From: DATARH01 sp035648415
Lineage (GTDB): Bacteria > Pseudomonadota > Alphaproteobacteria > ATCC43930 > CGMCC-115725
Direction of reading: 5' to 3'
Assembly: GCA_035648415.1 (NCBI GenBank)
Contig: DASRLO010000141.1
Span: forward strand, 1 to 64,000
DNA length: 64,000 bases
The translations under genes and the position numbers were made by a program. Under the pieces are notes generated by a model. It saw nothing but the letters and a program-made list of their open reading frames with translations, searched no databases and was not told where the DNA came from. Positions 45,586-53,979 of the stretch are shown here, piece by piece; position 1 is the stretch's first letter; each line of letters starts with the position of its first letter.

Positions 45586-46713
45586 GTGCGAAATCTTGTG
45601 ATCTTGCTGGGTGGCGGGGCCGTCGTGGTCGCCGGGGTGGCGTTCCTCCTGTGGAACGGCAACGTCATCTCGCCCAATATCCTGCCCCAGTCGCCGCCGC
45701 CGGGGGCCGCCGCGCCGCAAGGAAGTGCCCAACCACAGGCGAGCGCCCAACCGCAGGTAAGCGCCCAACCGCAGGCAAGCGCCCAACCGCAGGCGAGCGC
45801 CCAACCGCAGGCGAGCGCCCAACAGCAGGCGAGCGCCCAACAGCAGGGGAGCGCCCCGCCGCAACCGACCGCCCCGCCGCCGGCGGCGCCGGCTTCTGCG
45901 CCGGCCGCGCCGAGCTTCGACATCGTCAAGGTCGATCCCGGCGGGCATGCGGTGATCGCGGGCCGCGCCGCGCCGGGCGCCAAGGTCGACGTATTCGACG
46001 GCGACCACAAATTGGGTGAGGTGACGGCCGATAAGCGCGGCGAATGGGTGCTGCTGCCGACCAACCCGATGACCCCGGGTGAGCGCCAGCTGAGCGTCGA
46101 AGCCACCGACCCCGCCACCGGCGCCAAGATCCGGTCGAGCGACACCATCGCCCTGGCGGTGGCCCCGCCCAATTCCGGCGCAAGCGCCCCAGGCACCGTT
46201 GCGGTGCTGCTGCCGGGGAGCGCCAGCGAACCGGCGCAGGCGCTGCAGACCCCGAACGCACGCGAGGGAAACCTGTCGCTCGACACCGCCGAGTACAACG
46301 GCAAGGGCGAGCTGATGCTGTCGGGACATGCAAGCCCCGGCGCGACGCTGCGTCTCTATGCCGAAAACCAGCCGCTCGCCAGTGCCACCGCCGGCGCCGA
46401 CGGCAAATGGTCGGTGGTCGCGCCGCGGCCGCAAGCCACCGGCAAGGCCGAGCTTCGGATCGACCAGCTGGCGGCGGACGGCTCGGTCGCCCAGCGCGTC
46501 GCCGAATCGCTCGAGGCGCCGGCGGCCGCCCAGAGCGGCGCGGCGTCTACCGGGCGCTACACCGTGCGGCGCGGCAATTCGCTATGGGTGATCGCGCGTC
46601 AGGCCTATGGCGAGGGCACGCATTACACGGTGATCTATTCGGCGAACAAGACGCATATCCGCGATCCCAATCTGATCTATCCCGGCCAGGTCATCACCCT
46701 GCCGAAATCGTAG
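45586..46713 (+). CDS. Membrane-anchored LysM protein with a SAQPQA repeat linker
   Basis: 375 residues from GTG 45586. One transmembrane helix (VILLGGGAVVVAGVAFLLW) lies at the N-terminus. A linker of about 50 residues follows, built from hexapeptides S-A-Q-P-Q-A. Two Ig-like/Big-type modules come next (FDIVKVDPGGHAVIAGRAAPGAKVDVFDG and LDTAEYNGKGELMLSGHASPGATLRLY), then a C-terminal LysM domain (YTVRRGNSLWVIARQAYGEGTHYTVIYSANK, ending YPGQVITLPKS). It should span from the inner membrane to peptidoglycan; the repeat length may set the reach. Similar proteins are annotated as peptidoglycan-binding proteins. Confidence 0.85.
   Translation: MRNLVILLGGGAVVVAGVAFLLWNGNVISPNILPQSPPPGAAAPQGSAQPQASAQPQVSAQPQASAQPQASAQPQASAQQQASAQQQGSAPPQPTAPPPAAPASAPAAPSFDIVKVDPGGHAVIAGRAAPGAKVDVFDGDHKLGEVTADKRGEWVLLPTNPMTPGERQLSVEATDPATGAKIRSSDTIALAVAPPNSGASAPGTVAVLLPGSASEPAQALQTPNAREGNLSLDTAEYNGKGELMLSGHASPGATLRLYAENQPLASATAGADGKWSVVAPRPQATGKAELRIDQLAADGSVAQRVAESLEAPAAAQSGAASTGRYTVRRGNSLWVIARQAYGEGTHYTVIYSANKTHIRDPNLIYPGQVITLPKS
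45723..45866 (+). repeat. 18-bp in-frame tandem repeat, about eight units
   Basis: Unit AGCGCCCAACCGCAGGCG with small variations (CCA/CCG/CAG in the third codon). The encoded unit is SAQPQA, later SAQQQA. High identity between central units suggests recent expansion; copy number is likely to vary between strains. Confidence 0.85.
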
Positions 46714-46716
46714 ACC

Positions 46717-47370
46717 TCAGGCGTACAACTCCGCCGGCAGGACCGGCGCGGCGCGGTTGCGCGCGTGCAGGTAGGATTGCCAGAACAGGCACGACGCGAC
46801 CGAGCGCCACGGCCGCCAGCGCTCGCCGATCGCGCGCAGCTCGCGCTCGCCGGGGCGGGCAGTCAGGCCGAGTTCGGCCGCCACGCCAAGCTGCAGCCCG
46901 AGATCGGCGGCGGGCCAGATATCGCCGCGACCTAGCGCGAAGATCAGATAGATCTCGGCGCTCCAGCGGCCGATGCCCTTGAGCGCGACGAGCGTCGCCA
47001 GCGCCTCGTCGTCGCCGGTCGCGGCGAGCCGGGCGAAGTCGAGGGCGCCGCTCTCGACGCAAGCGGCGAGGCCGCGCCCGTAGGATGCCTTCTGCCGGCT
47101 GAACCCGCACAGGCGCAAATTGGCCTCGTCGAGGGTGAGGAACGACGCCGGGGTCAGCTCCGGCAGCAAGCCGTGCAGCCGGCGAAACATCGCCGCCGCC
47201 GCGTCGATCGAGACCTGCTGCTCGAGGATGATGTGCAGCAGCGTCTCGAACCCGTTGCGCCGCCGCCGGAAGCGCGGCGGTCCGGCACGCGCGAGGATCG
47301 CGGCGAAAACCGGCTCGCCGGCGAGCGCCGCGATGCCCTCATCCAATCGCTGCGGCGCAAGATTAAGCAT
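46717..47370 (-). CDS. AlkA-like DNA-3-methyladenine glycosylase (HhH-GPD)
   Basis: 217 residues from ATG 47370. ETLLHIILEQQVSIDAAAAMFRRL is the typical first helical block; the helix-hairpin-helix LKGIGRWSAEIYLIFALGRGDIWPAADLGL carries the catalytic aspartate. It excises alkylated bases. It lacks the N-terminal AlkA domain, as do the short bacterial members. Convergent with the LysM gene; downstream of dgcA with 17 bases between. Confidence 0.88.
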   Translation of the reverse strand: MLNLAPQRLDEGIAALAGEPVFAAILARAGPPRFRRRRNGFETLLHIILEQQVSIDAAAAMFRRLHGLLPELTPASFLTLDEANLRLCGFSRQKASYGRGLAACVESGALDFARLAATGDDEALATLVALKGIGRWSAEIYLIFALGRGDIWPAADLGLQLGVAAELGLTARPGERELRAIGERWRPWRSVASCLFWQSYLHARNRAAPVLPAELYA

Positions 47371-47387
47371 CGTTTGGGCCGGGTCGC

Positions 47388-48380
47388 TCAACCCCACAAC
47401 CCCGGTTCCGGCGGATAGACTGTGCTGCCGTCGTAGCGCAGCCCCTGGTTCCGGTCGGCGGCGAGCAGCAACGGCGCGTCGAGATCGACGACGCTGGCCT
47501 GCTGGGCGACGAGCATCGCCGGCGCCATCGCCAGCGAGGTGCCGATCATGCAGCCGACCATCAGCGTGAAGCCGTGCTCGCGCCCCGCTTTGGCCAGCGC
47601 CAACGCCGCGGTCAAGCCGCCGGTCTTGTCGAGTTTGATATTGATAGCATCGTACTTGCCGACCAGCCGTTCGAGATCGCCGGCGGTATGGCAGGCTTCG
47701 TCGGCGCAGACCGGGACGGGATGCGGCAGTTCGGCGAGCGCCGCGTCGTCGCCGGCCGGGAGCGGCTGCTCGATGAGCTCGACGCCGAGCGTCGCCAGCA
47801 CCGGCGACAGCTCCTCGAAATGACGCACGGACCAGCCTTCGTTGGCGTCGACGATCAGGCGGGCGGCCGGCGCGTTGTGGCGCACCGCGCGCACGCGTTC
47901 GAGGTCGCCGGCGCCGGTCAGCTTCAGCTTCAAGAGCGGCCGGCTGCGCTGCGCCGCCGCGGCCGCGCCCATCCGCTCGGGGGTGTCGAGAGAGAGGGTG
48001 TAGGCGGTCACCACCGGCTTTAGCGGACCGAGCCCGGCGAGGTCGCTGGCGCGGCAATCCGAGCGTTTGGCCTCGATGTCCCAGAACGCGGCATCGAGCG
48101 CGTTGCGCGCCGCGCCGGCCGGCATCGCGTGCTGCAGGGCCTCGCGGTCGAGTCCGGAAAAGACCGCACCCTTCATCGCCTCGAGCGCGGCGATGACGCT
48201 GTCGACGCTCTCGCCGTAGCGCGGATAGGGCACGCACTCGCCGCGCCCGCGGAAATCGCCGTCGTAGAGCTCGGCGACGACCACCTCGGCGGCCGTCTTG
48301 CTGCCGCGCGAGATCGCGAATGGCTGGGCGAGCGGAAACGACCGGCGGCTGACGCTCAAACGCTGCGGGTGCGGCGCCAT
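47388..48380 (-). CDS. dgcA: N-acetyl-D-glutamate racemase DgcA (enolase superfamily)
   Basis: 330 residues. Enolase-superfamily barrel with LLKLKL (catalytic lysine K-x-K), IVDANEGW, IEQPLP and CADEAC as metal ligands, and the second-lysine block AINIKLDKTGG. By sequence it belongs to the dipeptide-epimerase group; the adjacent dgcN gene points to the DgcA reaction, racemising N-acetyl-D-glutamate so that it can be deacetylated to L-glutamate. Ala-Glu epimerase remains the alternative. Gap to dgcN is six bases. Confidence 0.8.
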   Translation of the reverse strand: MAPHPQRLSVSRRSFPLAQPFAISRGSKTAAEVVVAELYDGDFRGRGECVPYPRYGESVDSVIAALEAMKGAVFSGLDREALQHAMPAGAARNALDAAFWDIEAKRSDCRASDLAGLGPLKPVVTAYTLSLDTPERMGAAAAAQRSRPLLKLKLTGAGDLERVRAVRHNAPAARLIVDANEGWSVRHFEELSPVLATLGVELIEQPLPAGDDAALAELPHPVPVCADEACHTAGDLERLVGKYDAINIKLDKTGGLTAALALAKAGREHGFTLMVGCMIGTSLAMAPAMLVAQQASVVDLDAPLLLAADRNQGLRYDGSTVYPPEPGLWG

Positions 48381-48386
48381 GTCGGC

Positions 48387-49418
48387 TCAGGCGGGCAGCT
48401 TGTCGACGAGCGGCCCGACGCCGGTGCGCACCGGATCGACGCATGGCAGGCCGAGCCGCGCCTCGGTCCGGCGCAGATAATCGCGCCCGGCTTCGGGGTC
48501 GAGCCCGGCGGTATTGACGCTGAGCCCGACGCAGCGCACCGCCTGGTTGGTCAGCCGCGCGGCGGCGAGGTTGGCGTCGATGCATTCCCGCAGATCGGGC
48601 AATTTGTACGTCGGCAGGCCGCGCATATGGGCACGGGTCGGCTCGTGGCAGACGACAAGCGCGTCCGGCTGCGAGCCGTGGATGAGGCCAAGCGTCACCC
48701 CGGCATAGGAAGCGTGGAACAGCGAACCTTGCCCCTCGATCACGTCCCAATGGTCGGGCTCGTTTTCCGGACACAGAAATTCGACCGCGCCCGAGACGAA
48801 ATCGGAGACGACCGCGTCGATCGACACCCCGTCGCCGGCGATCAGGATGCCGGTCTGGCCGGTGGCGCGGAAATCGGCCTTCATGCCGCGCCGGCGCATC
48901 TCCTTCTCGATCGCCAACGCGGTGAACATCTTGCCGATCGAGCAGTCGGTGCCGACGGTCAGCAGCCGCTTGCCGGGCCGCTTGAGCCCGTTGCCGACCT
49001 GGAACTCGCGGGTCGGGTGGCGGACATCGGCGATCTGCCGGCCGCAACGCGCCGCCGTGTCGCGCAATACCGGGATGTCGGCGAGCCGGTGGTGCAGGCC
49101 GCTCGCCAGATCCATGCCGAGTTCGAGCGCCTGCACCAGCAATTTCTCCCAGCCGTCGCCGAGAACGCCGCCGCGGTTGGTGGTGCCGACGATTACGGTC
49201 TTGACGCCGGCGGCGGCGGCCTCTCCGATCGTCATGTCGGGGAGCCGCAGATCAGCCCGGCAGCCCGGCAGGCGCAGCTGCCCGAGGCAAGCCTCCGGCC
49301 GCCAATGGGCGACGCCGGCGGCGGTCTTGGCGGCGAGCTGGTCAGGGGCGTCGCCGATGAACATCAGGTAGGGGGTGCGAAGGGTCAGGGCGCAAGCCCT
49401 TTCGGCCGGTTCGGTCAT
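48387..49418 (-). CDS. dgcN: D-glutamate N-acetyltransferase DgcN (DUF1611)
   Basis: 343 residues. The DUF1611 P-loop-like motif is in LLTVGTDCSIGKMFTALAIEKEM, followed by ATGQTGILIAGDGVSIDAVVSDFVSGAVEFL and DVIEGQGSLFHASYAGVTLGLIHGSQPDALV. In the described DgcN-DgcA pathway this enzyme acetylates D-glutamate, and DgcA then racemises the product. The order dgcN-dgcA in one transcript matches. The dgcR regulator of the marine cluster was not seen; the next gene to the right is a divergent lipoprotein. Confidence 0.85.
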   Translation of the reverse strand: MTEPAERACALTLRTPYLMFIGDAPDQLAAKTAAGVAHWRPEACLGQLRLPGCRADLRLPDMTIGEAAAAGVKTVIVGTTNRGGVLGDGWEKLLVQALELGMDLASGLHHRLADIPVLRDTAARCGRQIADVRHPTREFQVGNGLKRPGKRLLTVGTDCSIGKMFTALAIEKEMRRRGMKADFRATGQTGILIAGDGVSIDAVVSDFVSGAVEFLCPENEPDHWDVIEGQGSLFHASYAGVTLGLIHGSQPDALVVCHEPTRAHMRGLPTYKLPDLRECIDANLAAARLTNQAVRCVGLSVNTAGLDPEAGRDYLRRTEARLGLPCVDPVRTGVGPLVDKLPA

Positions 49419-49564
49419 CCCGTGATCTTACGGAACCGCCTCGGTGCGGGAAAGCCCCGCCCGCCAATCGACTACCCGCCAATCGACTGCCCGCCTGCCG
49501 GGGGGAGTCGACAGCTTCCGGCGCAGCCGCCAAGCTGACGCGGCGGGACGCCGGGGAGGCGCGG

Positions 49565-49816
49565 ATGAGGTGCGGCGCGGTGCGTTGGCTTTGCGGAATA
49601 GCTCTCGCGGCGGGGCTCGGCGGCTGCCTCCCGCATCAGGACGTCACACTGTTCGGCAACGCCGAGGGGGTCTCGATCAGCTATGTCGGCGACGTGGCCG
49701 AGACGATGCCGCTCGCCCGCCGGCACTGCGCGCAATACGAGCGCCAGCCGGTCTTGCGCAGCGCCAAGGACAATACCGCCGTCTATGCCTGCGTCCGCGC
49801 CAATGCATCGCCTTAA
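49565..49816 (+). CDS. Small putative lipoprotein
   Basis: 83 residues with GGGGAGG before the ATG. GIALAAGLGGCLPH is a lipoprotein signal with the cysteine at about residue 21. The mature part, VTLFGNAEGVSISYVGDVAETMPLARRHCAQYERQPVL and TAVYACVRA, has two more cysteines and resembles small alphaproteobacterial lipoproteins of unknown role. It precedes the histidine kinase gene by 66 bases. Confidence 0.7.
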   Translation: MRCGAVRWLCGIALAAGLGGCLPHQDVTLFGNAEGVSISYVGDVAETMPLARRHCAQYERQPVLRSAKDNTAVYACVRANASP

Positions 49817-49882
49817 ACTCAAAATTAACCTTAATGCGAGATTGTTTGGCGAACGAGCCTGGATGGCCGGGACGCAGTCTGG

Positions 49883-51406
49883 ATGATGTTTCGCCTCATA
49901 GACACGCGCCGCGCCGCGGAGCTGCTGCGCCGGCATGGGGCGATCGCCGCCTTGGCGGCGCTCGCGATCGTCGGCTTTGCCGCGCTGGCGGCGATCGGCG
50001 CGACCGACCGCCGGAGCGATGAGGGCCGCGCCCAAGCCGCCGCCGCCGAGGCGGCGCGCACGGCGCTCGATCGCGAGCGGCGCATCCTCGATCAGCTTGC
50101 CGCAATCGGCCGGAATTCGGCCGACGAGCCGGCCCAACGCCTGCTCGACCGGATCCCGCCGCTGATGGCGGGAACGCGCACCGCCGCCCTTTACGATCCG
50201 ACGGGCATGCTGCTGCTGCGCAGTGACGGCGGGATCGAGGACGCGGTGTTGGCCGATCTCGGCGCCGACGCCGCGAAACAGGCTGCGGAGAGGCCCGGCG
50301 CGGCCCTGCTGGTGACCCCGCCGGTGCGTGATGGCGACAGCGACGCAATGCTGGCGGGATTGGCGCGCCCCTGGCTCGGCGCCGACGGCAAAATCGGCGG
50401 CATCGCGTTGGTCGCGGTCGACCGCTCGGCTGTCGAGGCGGCGCCCTCCTCGCTTGCAAGCGCCGCTGAGCCGGACGCCTGGCCGTTCGTGGCGATATCG
50501 GTGATCGGGGTGACCGGGGTCCTCGCTCTCCTCGCCCTGCTGATCGGCCGCCTCAATACCGCCGAGCGCGATAGCGCGCGGCACGCCGGAACCGAGCGCG
50601 AGTTGCGCGACAAATTGGCGGCCACCGCCGCGGCGGCCGCCCGCACCGACGAATTGAGCCGCACGAAGTCGCAGTTCTTCGCGCAGGCGACGCACGAGCT
50701 GCGTACGCCGCTCAGTGCGATCCTCGGGTTTTCCGAGGCGATCCGGCAGGAGATGTTCGGCCCCGTCGCCAATTCGCGTTACCTCGAATATGCCGGGCTG
50801 ATCCACGACGCCGGATCGCATCTGCTGTCGCTGATCAACGACCTGCTCGACAATTCGCGCCTCGAGGCCGGCAAGATGGAGATGGCGCCGATCCGGATGT
50901 CGGGGGCCGCGCTGGCGCGCTCCGCGCTCGATCTCGTCGAACTGCTGGCGAACCGGCGCGACATCGCGCTGGCGACCTCCGGGCTCCCCACCTGTCCCGA
51001 CCTCAACGTCGATCCGCGGGCGCTAAAGCAGGTGCTGGTCAACCTGCTGTCGAACGCGATCAAGTACACGTTGCCGGGCGGCCGGATCGATCTGCGCTTT
51101 GTCGCTCGCGACGACGGCGGGGTCGCGATCGAGATCGCCGATACCGGGATCGGCATGTCCGTCGAAGATTTGCGGGTCGCGTTCGAGCCGTTCGGCCGCG
51201 CCAATGCGATCGAGGCGCGCCGCCAGCAGGGCACCGGTCTTGGCCTGTCGCTGGCGCGCGCGTTGGTGCGACTGCACGGCGGCGATCTGACGCTCGCCAG
51301 CCGGCTCGATGCCGGCACCACCGCGACGGTGACCCTGCCGGCAAGCGCGACGTTCGCCGTTCGCCGGACGCTGCCCGCCACAAAGACGGACGCGGCGGCG
51401 GCCTAA
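49883..51406 (+). CDS. Membrane sensor histidine kinase
   Basis: 507 residues. Two membrane helices (about 19-40 and 200-222) frame a periplasmic sensor domain of about 155 residues with no recognised family. A coiled coil leads to the dimerisation domain FFAQATHELRTPLSAILGFSEAIRQEMFGP, with the phosphorylated histidine at 271, and the ATPase domain follows (NLLSNAIKYT N-box, IADTGIGMS, GTGLGLSLARALV). The FGP-x-x-x-x-x-YLEYAGLIHDAGSHLL stretch is typical of alphaproteobacterial PdhS/DivJ-like kinases. No response regulator is adjacent. Confidence 0.92.
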   Translation: MMFRLIDTRRAAELLRRHGAIAALAALAIVGFAALAAIGATDRRSDEGRAQAAAAEAARTALDRERRILDQLAAIGRNSADEPAQRLLDRIPPLMAGTRTAALYDPTGMLLLRSDGGIEDAVLADLGADAAKQAAERPGAALLVTPPVRDGDSDAMLAGLARPWLGADGKIGGIALVAVDRSAVEAAPSSLASAAEPDAWPFVAISVIGVTGVLALLALLIGRLNTAERDSARHAGTERELRDKLAATAAAAARTDELSRTKSQFFAQATHELRTPLSAILGFSEAIRQEMFGPVANSRYLEYAGLIHDAGSHLLSLINDLLDNSRLEAGKMEMAPIRMSGAALARSALDLVELLANRRDIALATSGLPTCPDLNVDPRALKQVLVNLLSNAIKYTLPGGRIDLRFVARDDGGVAIEIADTGIGMSVEDLRVAFEPFGRANAIEARRQQGTGLGLSLARALVRLHGGDLTLASRLDAGTTATVTLPASATFAVRRTLPATKTDAAAA

Positions 51407-51536
51407 TCGTCGAATCCAAGCACGTTGTTCAGCTTTGAGGTCGGTGGTTTCCGCCGAGGCTGTGGGGTCCACATGAGGGATGAATCGAAAAAGTAAATTC
51501 CGATTCGTTCTCGCCCCCGTGCTTATGCCGCCTGCG

Positions 51537-52391
51537 TTACGCCGCCTGCGCGACGGGGATCGGCGCTTCGCCTTTGAGCATCAGGCGGTAGAGGTAGCGC
51601 TTCTCGTTCATGTCGTAATCCGGGTTGGCCTTATGCAGGACGCTGCGGTTGTCCCAAATCACCATGTCGCCGCGGCGCCATTGGTGGCGGTATTCGTATT
51701 TCGGCTGCGTCGCATGGGTCATCAGTTCGGTGACGAGGTCGAGCGCCTCGTCGTCGGGCATGCCGATGATCGACTCGATCCGCACCGGGTTCATGAACAG
51801 CGCCTTGCGCCGGTTGTCGGGATGGACGCGCACCAAGGGGTGGATGCCGGGCGGCGGCAGCGCCTTGAGGCTCTCGTCGTTTAACGGCTTCAATGGGCGC
51901 GGGCTGTATTTGCTGAGATAGACGTGGACCGCCCTGAGCCCGTCGATCTTCTTTTTTATCGCCTCGGAGAGCTCGTCGTAGGCGAGGTGCATGTTGGCGT
52001 ATTGCGTGTCGCCGCCTTTGCTCGGCAGCTCGACCGGGTAGAGGATCGTCGCCTTGGGCGGCGCCGGGTGGTTGGAGTGGTCGGTGTGAAAGGTCTCGCC
52101 CGGGATCATCCGCCTGGTGCCGAGGAATTCCTGGTTGGTGACGTAGTACATCTCCGGGAATCCCGGGATATGGTGGTCCTTCTTGTCGTGCGGCTGCAGT
52201 TCGCCGAACACCTGCGCGGCCTGGATGAAATCGGCCGGCTGGTATTTCTGGTCGCGAACCACCAGCACATGGTGCTTGGCCCAGGCGCGGTTGAGCGCGG
52301 CCTTGGTCTCCGCGTCGATCGGCTGCGAGAGATCGAGGCCCGTCACCTCGGCCCCCGTATGCGGCGTCAGCGGCGTGATCGTGTAGGTCAT
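51537..52391 (-). CDS. TauD/TfdA-family Fe(II)/2-oxoglutarate dioxygenase
   Basis: 284 residues from ATG 52391, GGAGG seven bases upstream. TITPLTPHTGAEVTGLDLSQPID is the usual TauD opening. The iron ligands are H102 and D104 in ETFHTDHSNHP, with the distal histidine in RSVLHKANPDYDMNEKRYLYRLML and the 2-oxoglutarate-binding arginine in the same block. Family members hydroxylate taurine, alkyl sulfates, 2,4-D or other acids. Substrate unknown. The frame is longer upstream but lacks a better start. Confidence 0.92.
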   Translation of the reverse strand: MTYTITPLTPHTGAEVTGLDLSQPIDAETKAALNRAWAKHHVLVVRDQKYQPADFIQAAQVFGELQPHDKKDHHIPGFPEMYYVTNQEFLGTRRMIPGETFHTDHSNHPAPPKATILYPVELPSKGGDTQYANMHLAYDELSEAIKKKIDGLRAVHVYLSKYSPRPLKPLNDESLKALPPPGIHPLVRVHPDNRRKALFMNPVRIESIIGMPDDEALDLVTELMTHATQPKYEYRHQWRRGDMVIWDNRSVLHKANPDYDMNEKRYLYRLMLKGEAPIPVAQAA

Positions 52392-52629
52392 CGCGCATCC
52401 TCCGTCGGCAGTTCCATGACCCGAATCTAGGGCGATCGCGGGAGCGAAGCAAACCGCAAGAGCCGGATAGGGCGGCGGCGCAGCCATGCGCGACAAGCTC
52501 GCCGCCTCGCACCGAGAGAACGCGGTCCACGCGTAAAGCCTGTTACGCCGCGTCGCTGCCCGCGGTAGTTGACCACGACCGGCGCGGCCGTTAGGAGACC
52601 GCCGGCACTTCCACATCTTCCGTGCATTT

Positions 52630-53979
52630 ATGCCCGCGGCAATCCGTACCGAGATCCGCGCGACGCTCGCGATCGCGGCGCCGCTGGCGGCGGCCAACCT
52701 CGCGCAGATCGCGATGGGGGTCACCGACACGGTGATGATCGGCTCGCTGGGCGGCGTGCCGCTGGCCGCGGTCGGGCTCGGCGGCGGGTTTTATTTTGTC
52801 AGCGCGGTCATTTGCCAGGGCGTGCTCAACGCGGTGGCGCCGCTCTCCGCCTTTGCGATCGGCGCCGGCGACCGGCGCGCGGCGGGAACGGTCGCCGGCA
52901 GCGGGCTCGTCCTCGCCGTGCTGCTGGTGCCGCTGGTGGTGGGCGCGATGATGGTCGCCGACCGGCTGCTCGACCTGCTCGGCTACGACCCGGCGCTGGC
53001 GCGCGAGATCGGGCGCTTCCTGCGCGCCGTCGCCTGGGGGACGCCGGGGTTTCTCGGCTTCGCGGTGCTGCGCAGCCTGCTTGCCTCGCTGTCGCGGGCG
53101 CGGGCGGTGATGATCGTGCTGGCGCTTTGCGTGCCGACCCTTGTCGGGCTCAACTGGATTTTGATTTTCGGTCATCTCGGGGCGCCGCGCCTCGGCCTCG
53201 TCGGCTGCGCCTACGCCTCGGCGCTCAATCAGTGGCTGATGTTCCTCGGGCTGGCGGCGGCGCTGTGGGCGGTGCCGCGCGACGACCCGGCGCGCCGGCT
53301 GCGCGCCGCGCCGGCGGTAATCGTCGGCGACATCCGCCGCATCCTGGCGCTGGGGCTGCCGATCGGCGGCATGCAGGCGCTCGAGATCGGGGTGTTCGTC
53401 TTCTCGGCGGCGGTGATGGGGCTGTTCGGCGCCGACGCGCTCGCCGCGCACCAGATCGCGATCAACGTCGCCAGCATCTCGTTCATGGTGCCGCTCGGGA
53501 TCGGCCAGGCGGCGACGGTACGGATTGCCGCCGAGCGCGGCGCCGGCAAACCGCGCGATGCGGTAAACGCGGGCTATGTCGCGCTCGGTTTGGGAATGCT
53601 GTTCATGGCGGCGTCGGCGGTCGCGCTGTGGACCCTGACGCGGCCGATCGTCGGCGCCTATGTGGCGGCCGGCGACCCGGCCAACGCCGCTTTGGTCGGG
53701 TTTGCGCTCGAGTTCCTGAAGATCGCGGCGCTGTTCCAGATCGTCGACGGGATGCAGACCGTCGCCGCCGGCGCGCTGCGCGGCTACGAGGACACGACAG
53801 TGCCGATGCTGCTCGCCGGGCTCGGCTACTGGGCGGTCGGCTTCGCCGGCGGGTGGGCGCTGGCGTTTCCGCTCGGAGTCGGACCGACGGGGCTGTGGTG
53901 GGGCTTCGTGCTGGGCCTGGCGACGGTGGCGGTGCTGCTGACGGCGCGGCTCTTCCGGCAGAGCCGTCAGGTAACCTGA
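52630..53979 (+). CDS. MATE-family multidrug/Na+ exporter
   Basis: 449 residues with about 12 membrane helices in two repeats. LAIAAPLAAANLAQIAMGVTDTVMIGSLGG and the symmetric second half ILALGLPIGGMQALEIGVFVFSAAVMGLFG are characteristic NorM-type sequences. It exports cationic drugs or metabolites in exchange for Na+ or H+. Convergent with the RND gene; the two coding regions share 13 bases at their ends. Confidence 0.9.
   Translation: MPAAIRTEIRATLAIAAPLAAANLAQIAMGVTDTVMIGSLGGVPLAAVGLGGGFYFVSAVICQGVLNAVAPLSAFAIGAGDRRAAGTVAGSGLVLAVLLVPLVVGAMMVADRLLDLLGYDPALAREIGRFLRAVAWGTPGFLGFAVLRSLLASLSRARAVMIVLALCVPTLVGLNWILIFGHLGAPRLGLVGCAYASALNQWLMFLGLAAALWAVPRDDPARRLRAAPAVIVGDIRRILALGLPIGGMQALEIGVFVFSAAVMGLFGADALAAHQIAINVASISFMVPLGIGQAATVRIAAERGAGKPRDAVNAGYVALGLGMLFMAASAVALWTLTRPIVGAYVAAGDPANAALVGFALEFLKIAALFQIVDGMQTVAAGALRGYEDTTVPMLLAGLGYWAVGFAGGWALAFPLGVGPTGLWWGFVLGLATVAVLLTARLFRQSRQVT

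Noticed and set aside
45723..45866. Repeat array considered as CRISPR
   Set aside because: Units are contiguous 18-mers without spacers and in frame with a coding sequence.
46717..49047. Leftward open frame spanning glycosylase, dgcA and dgcN in one frame
   Set aside because: Only the last 217 codons are real (the glycosylase); the rest is a second-frame shadow of dgcA and dgcN.
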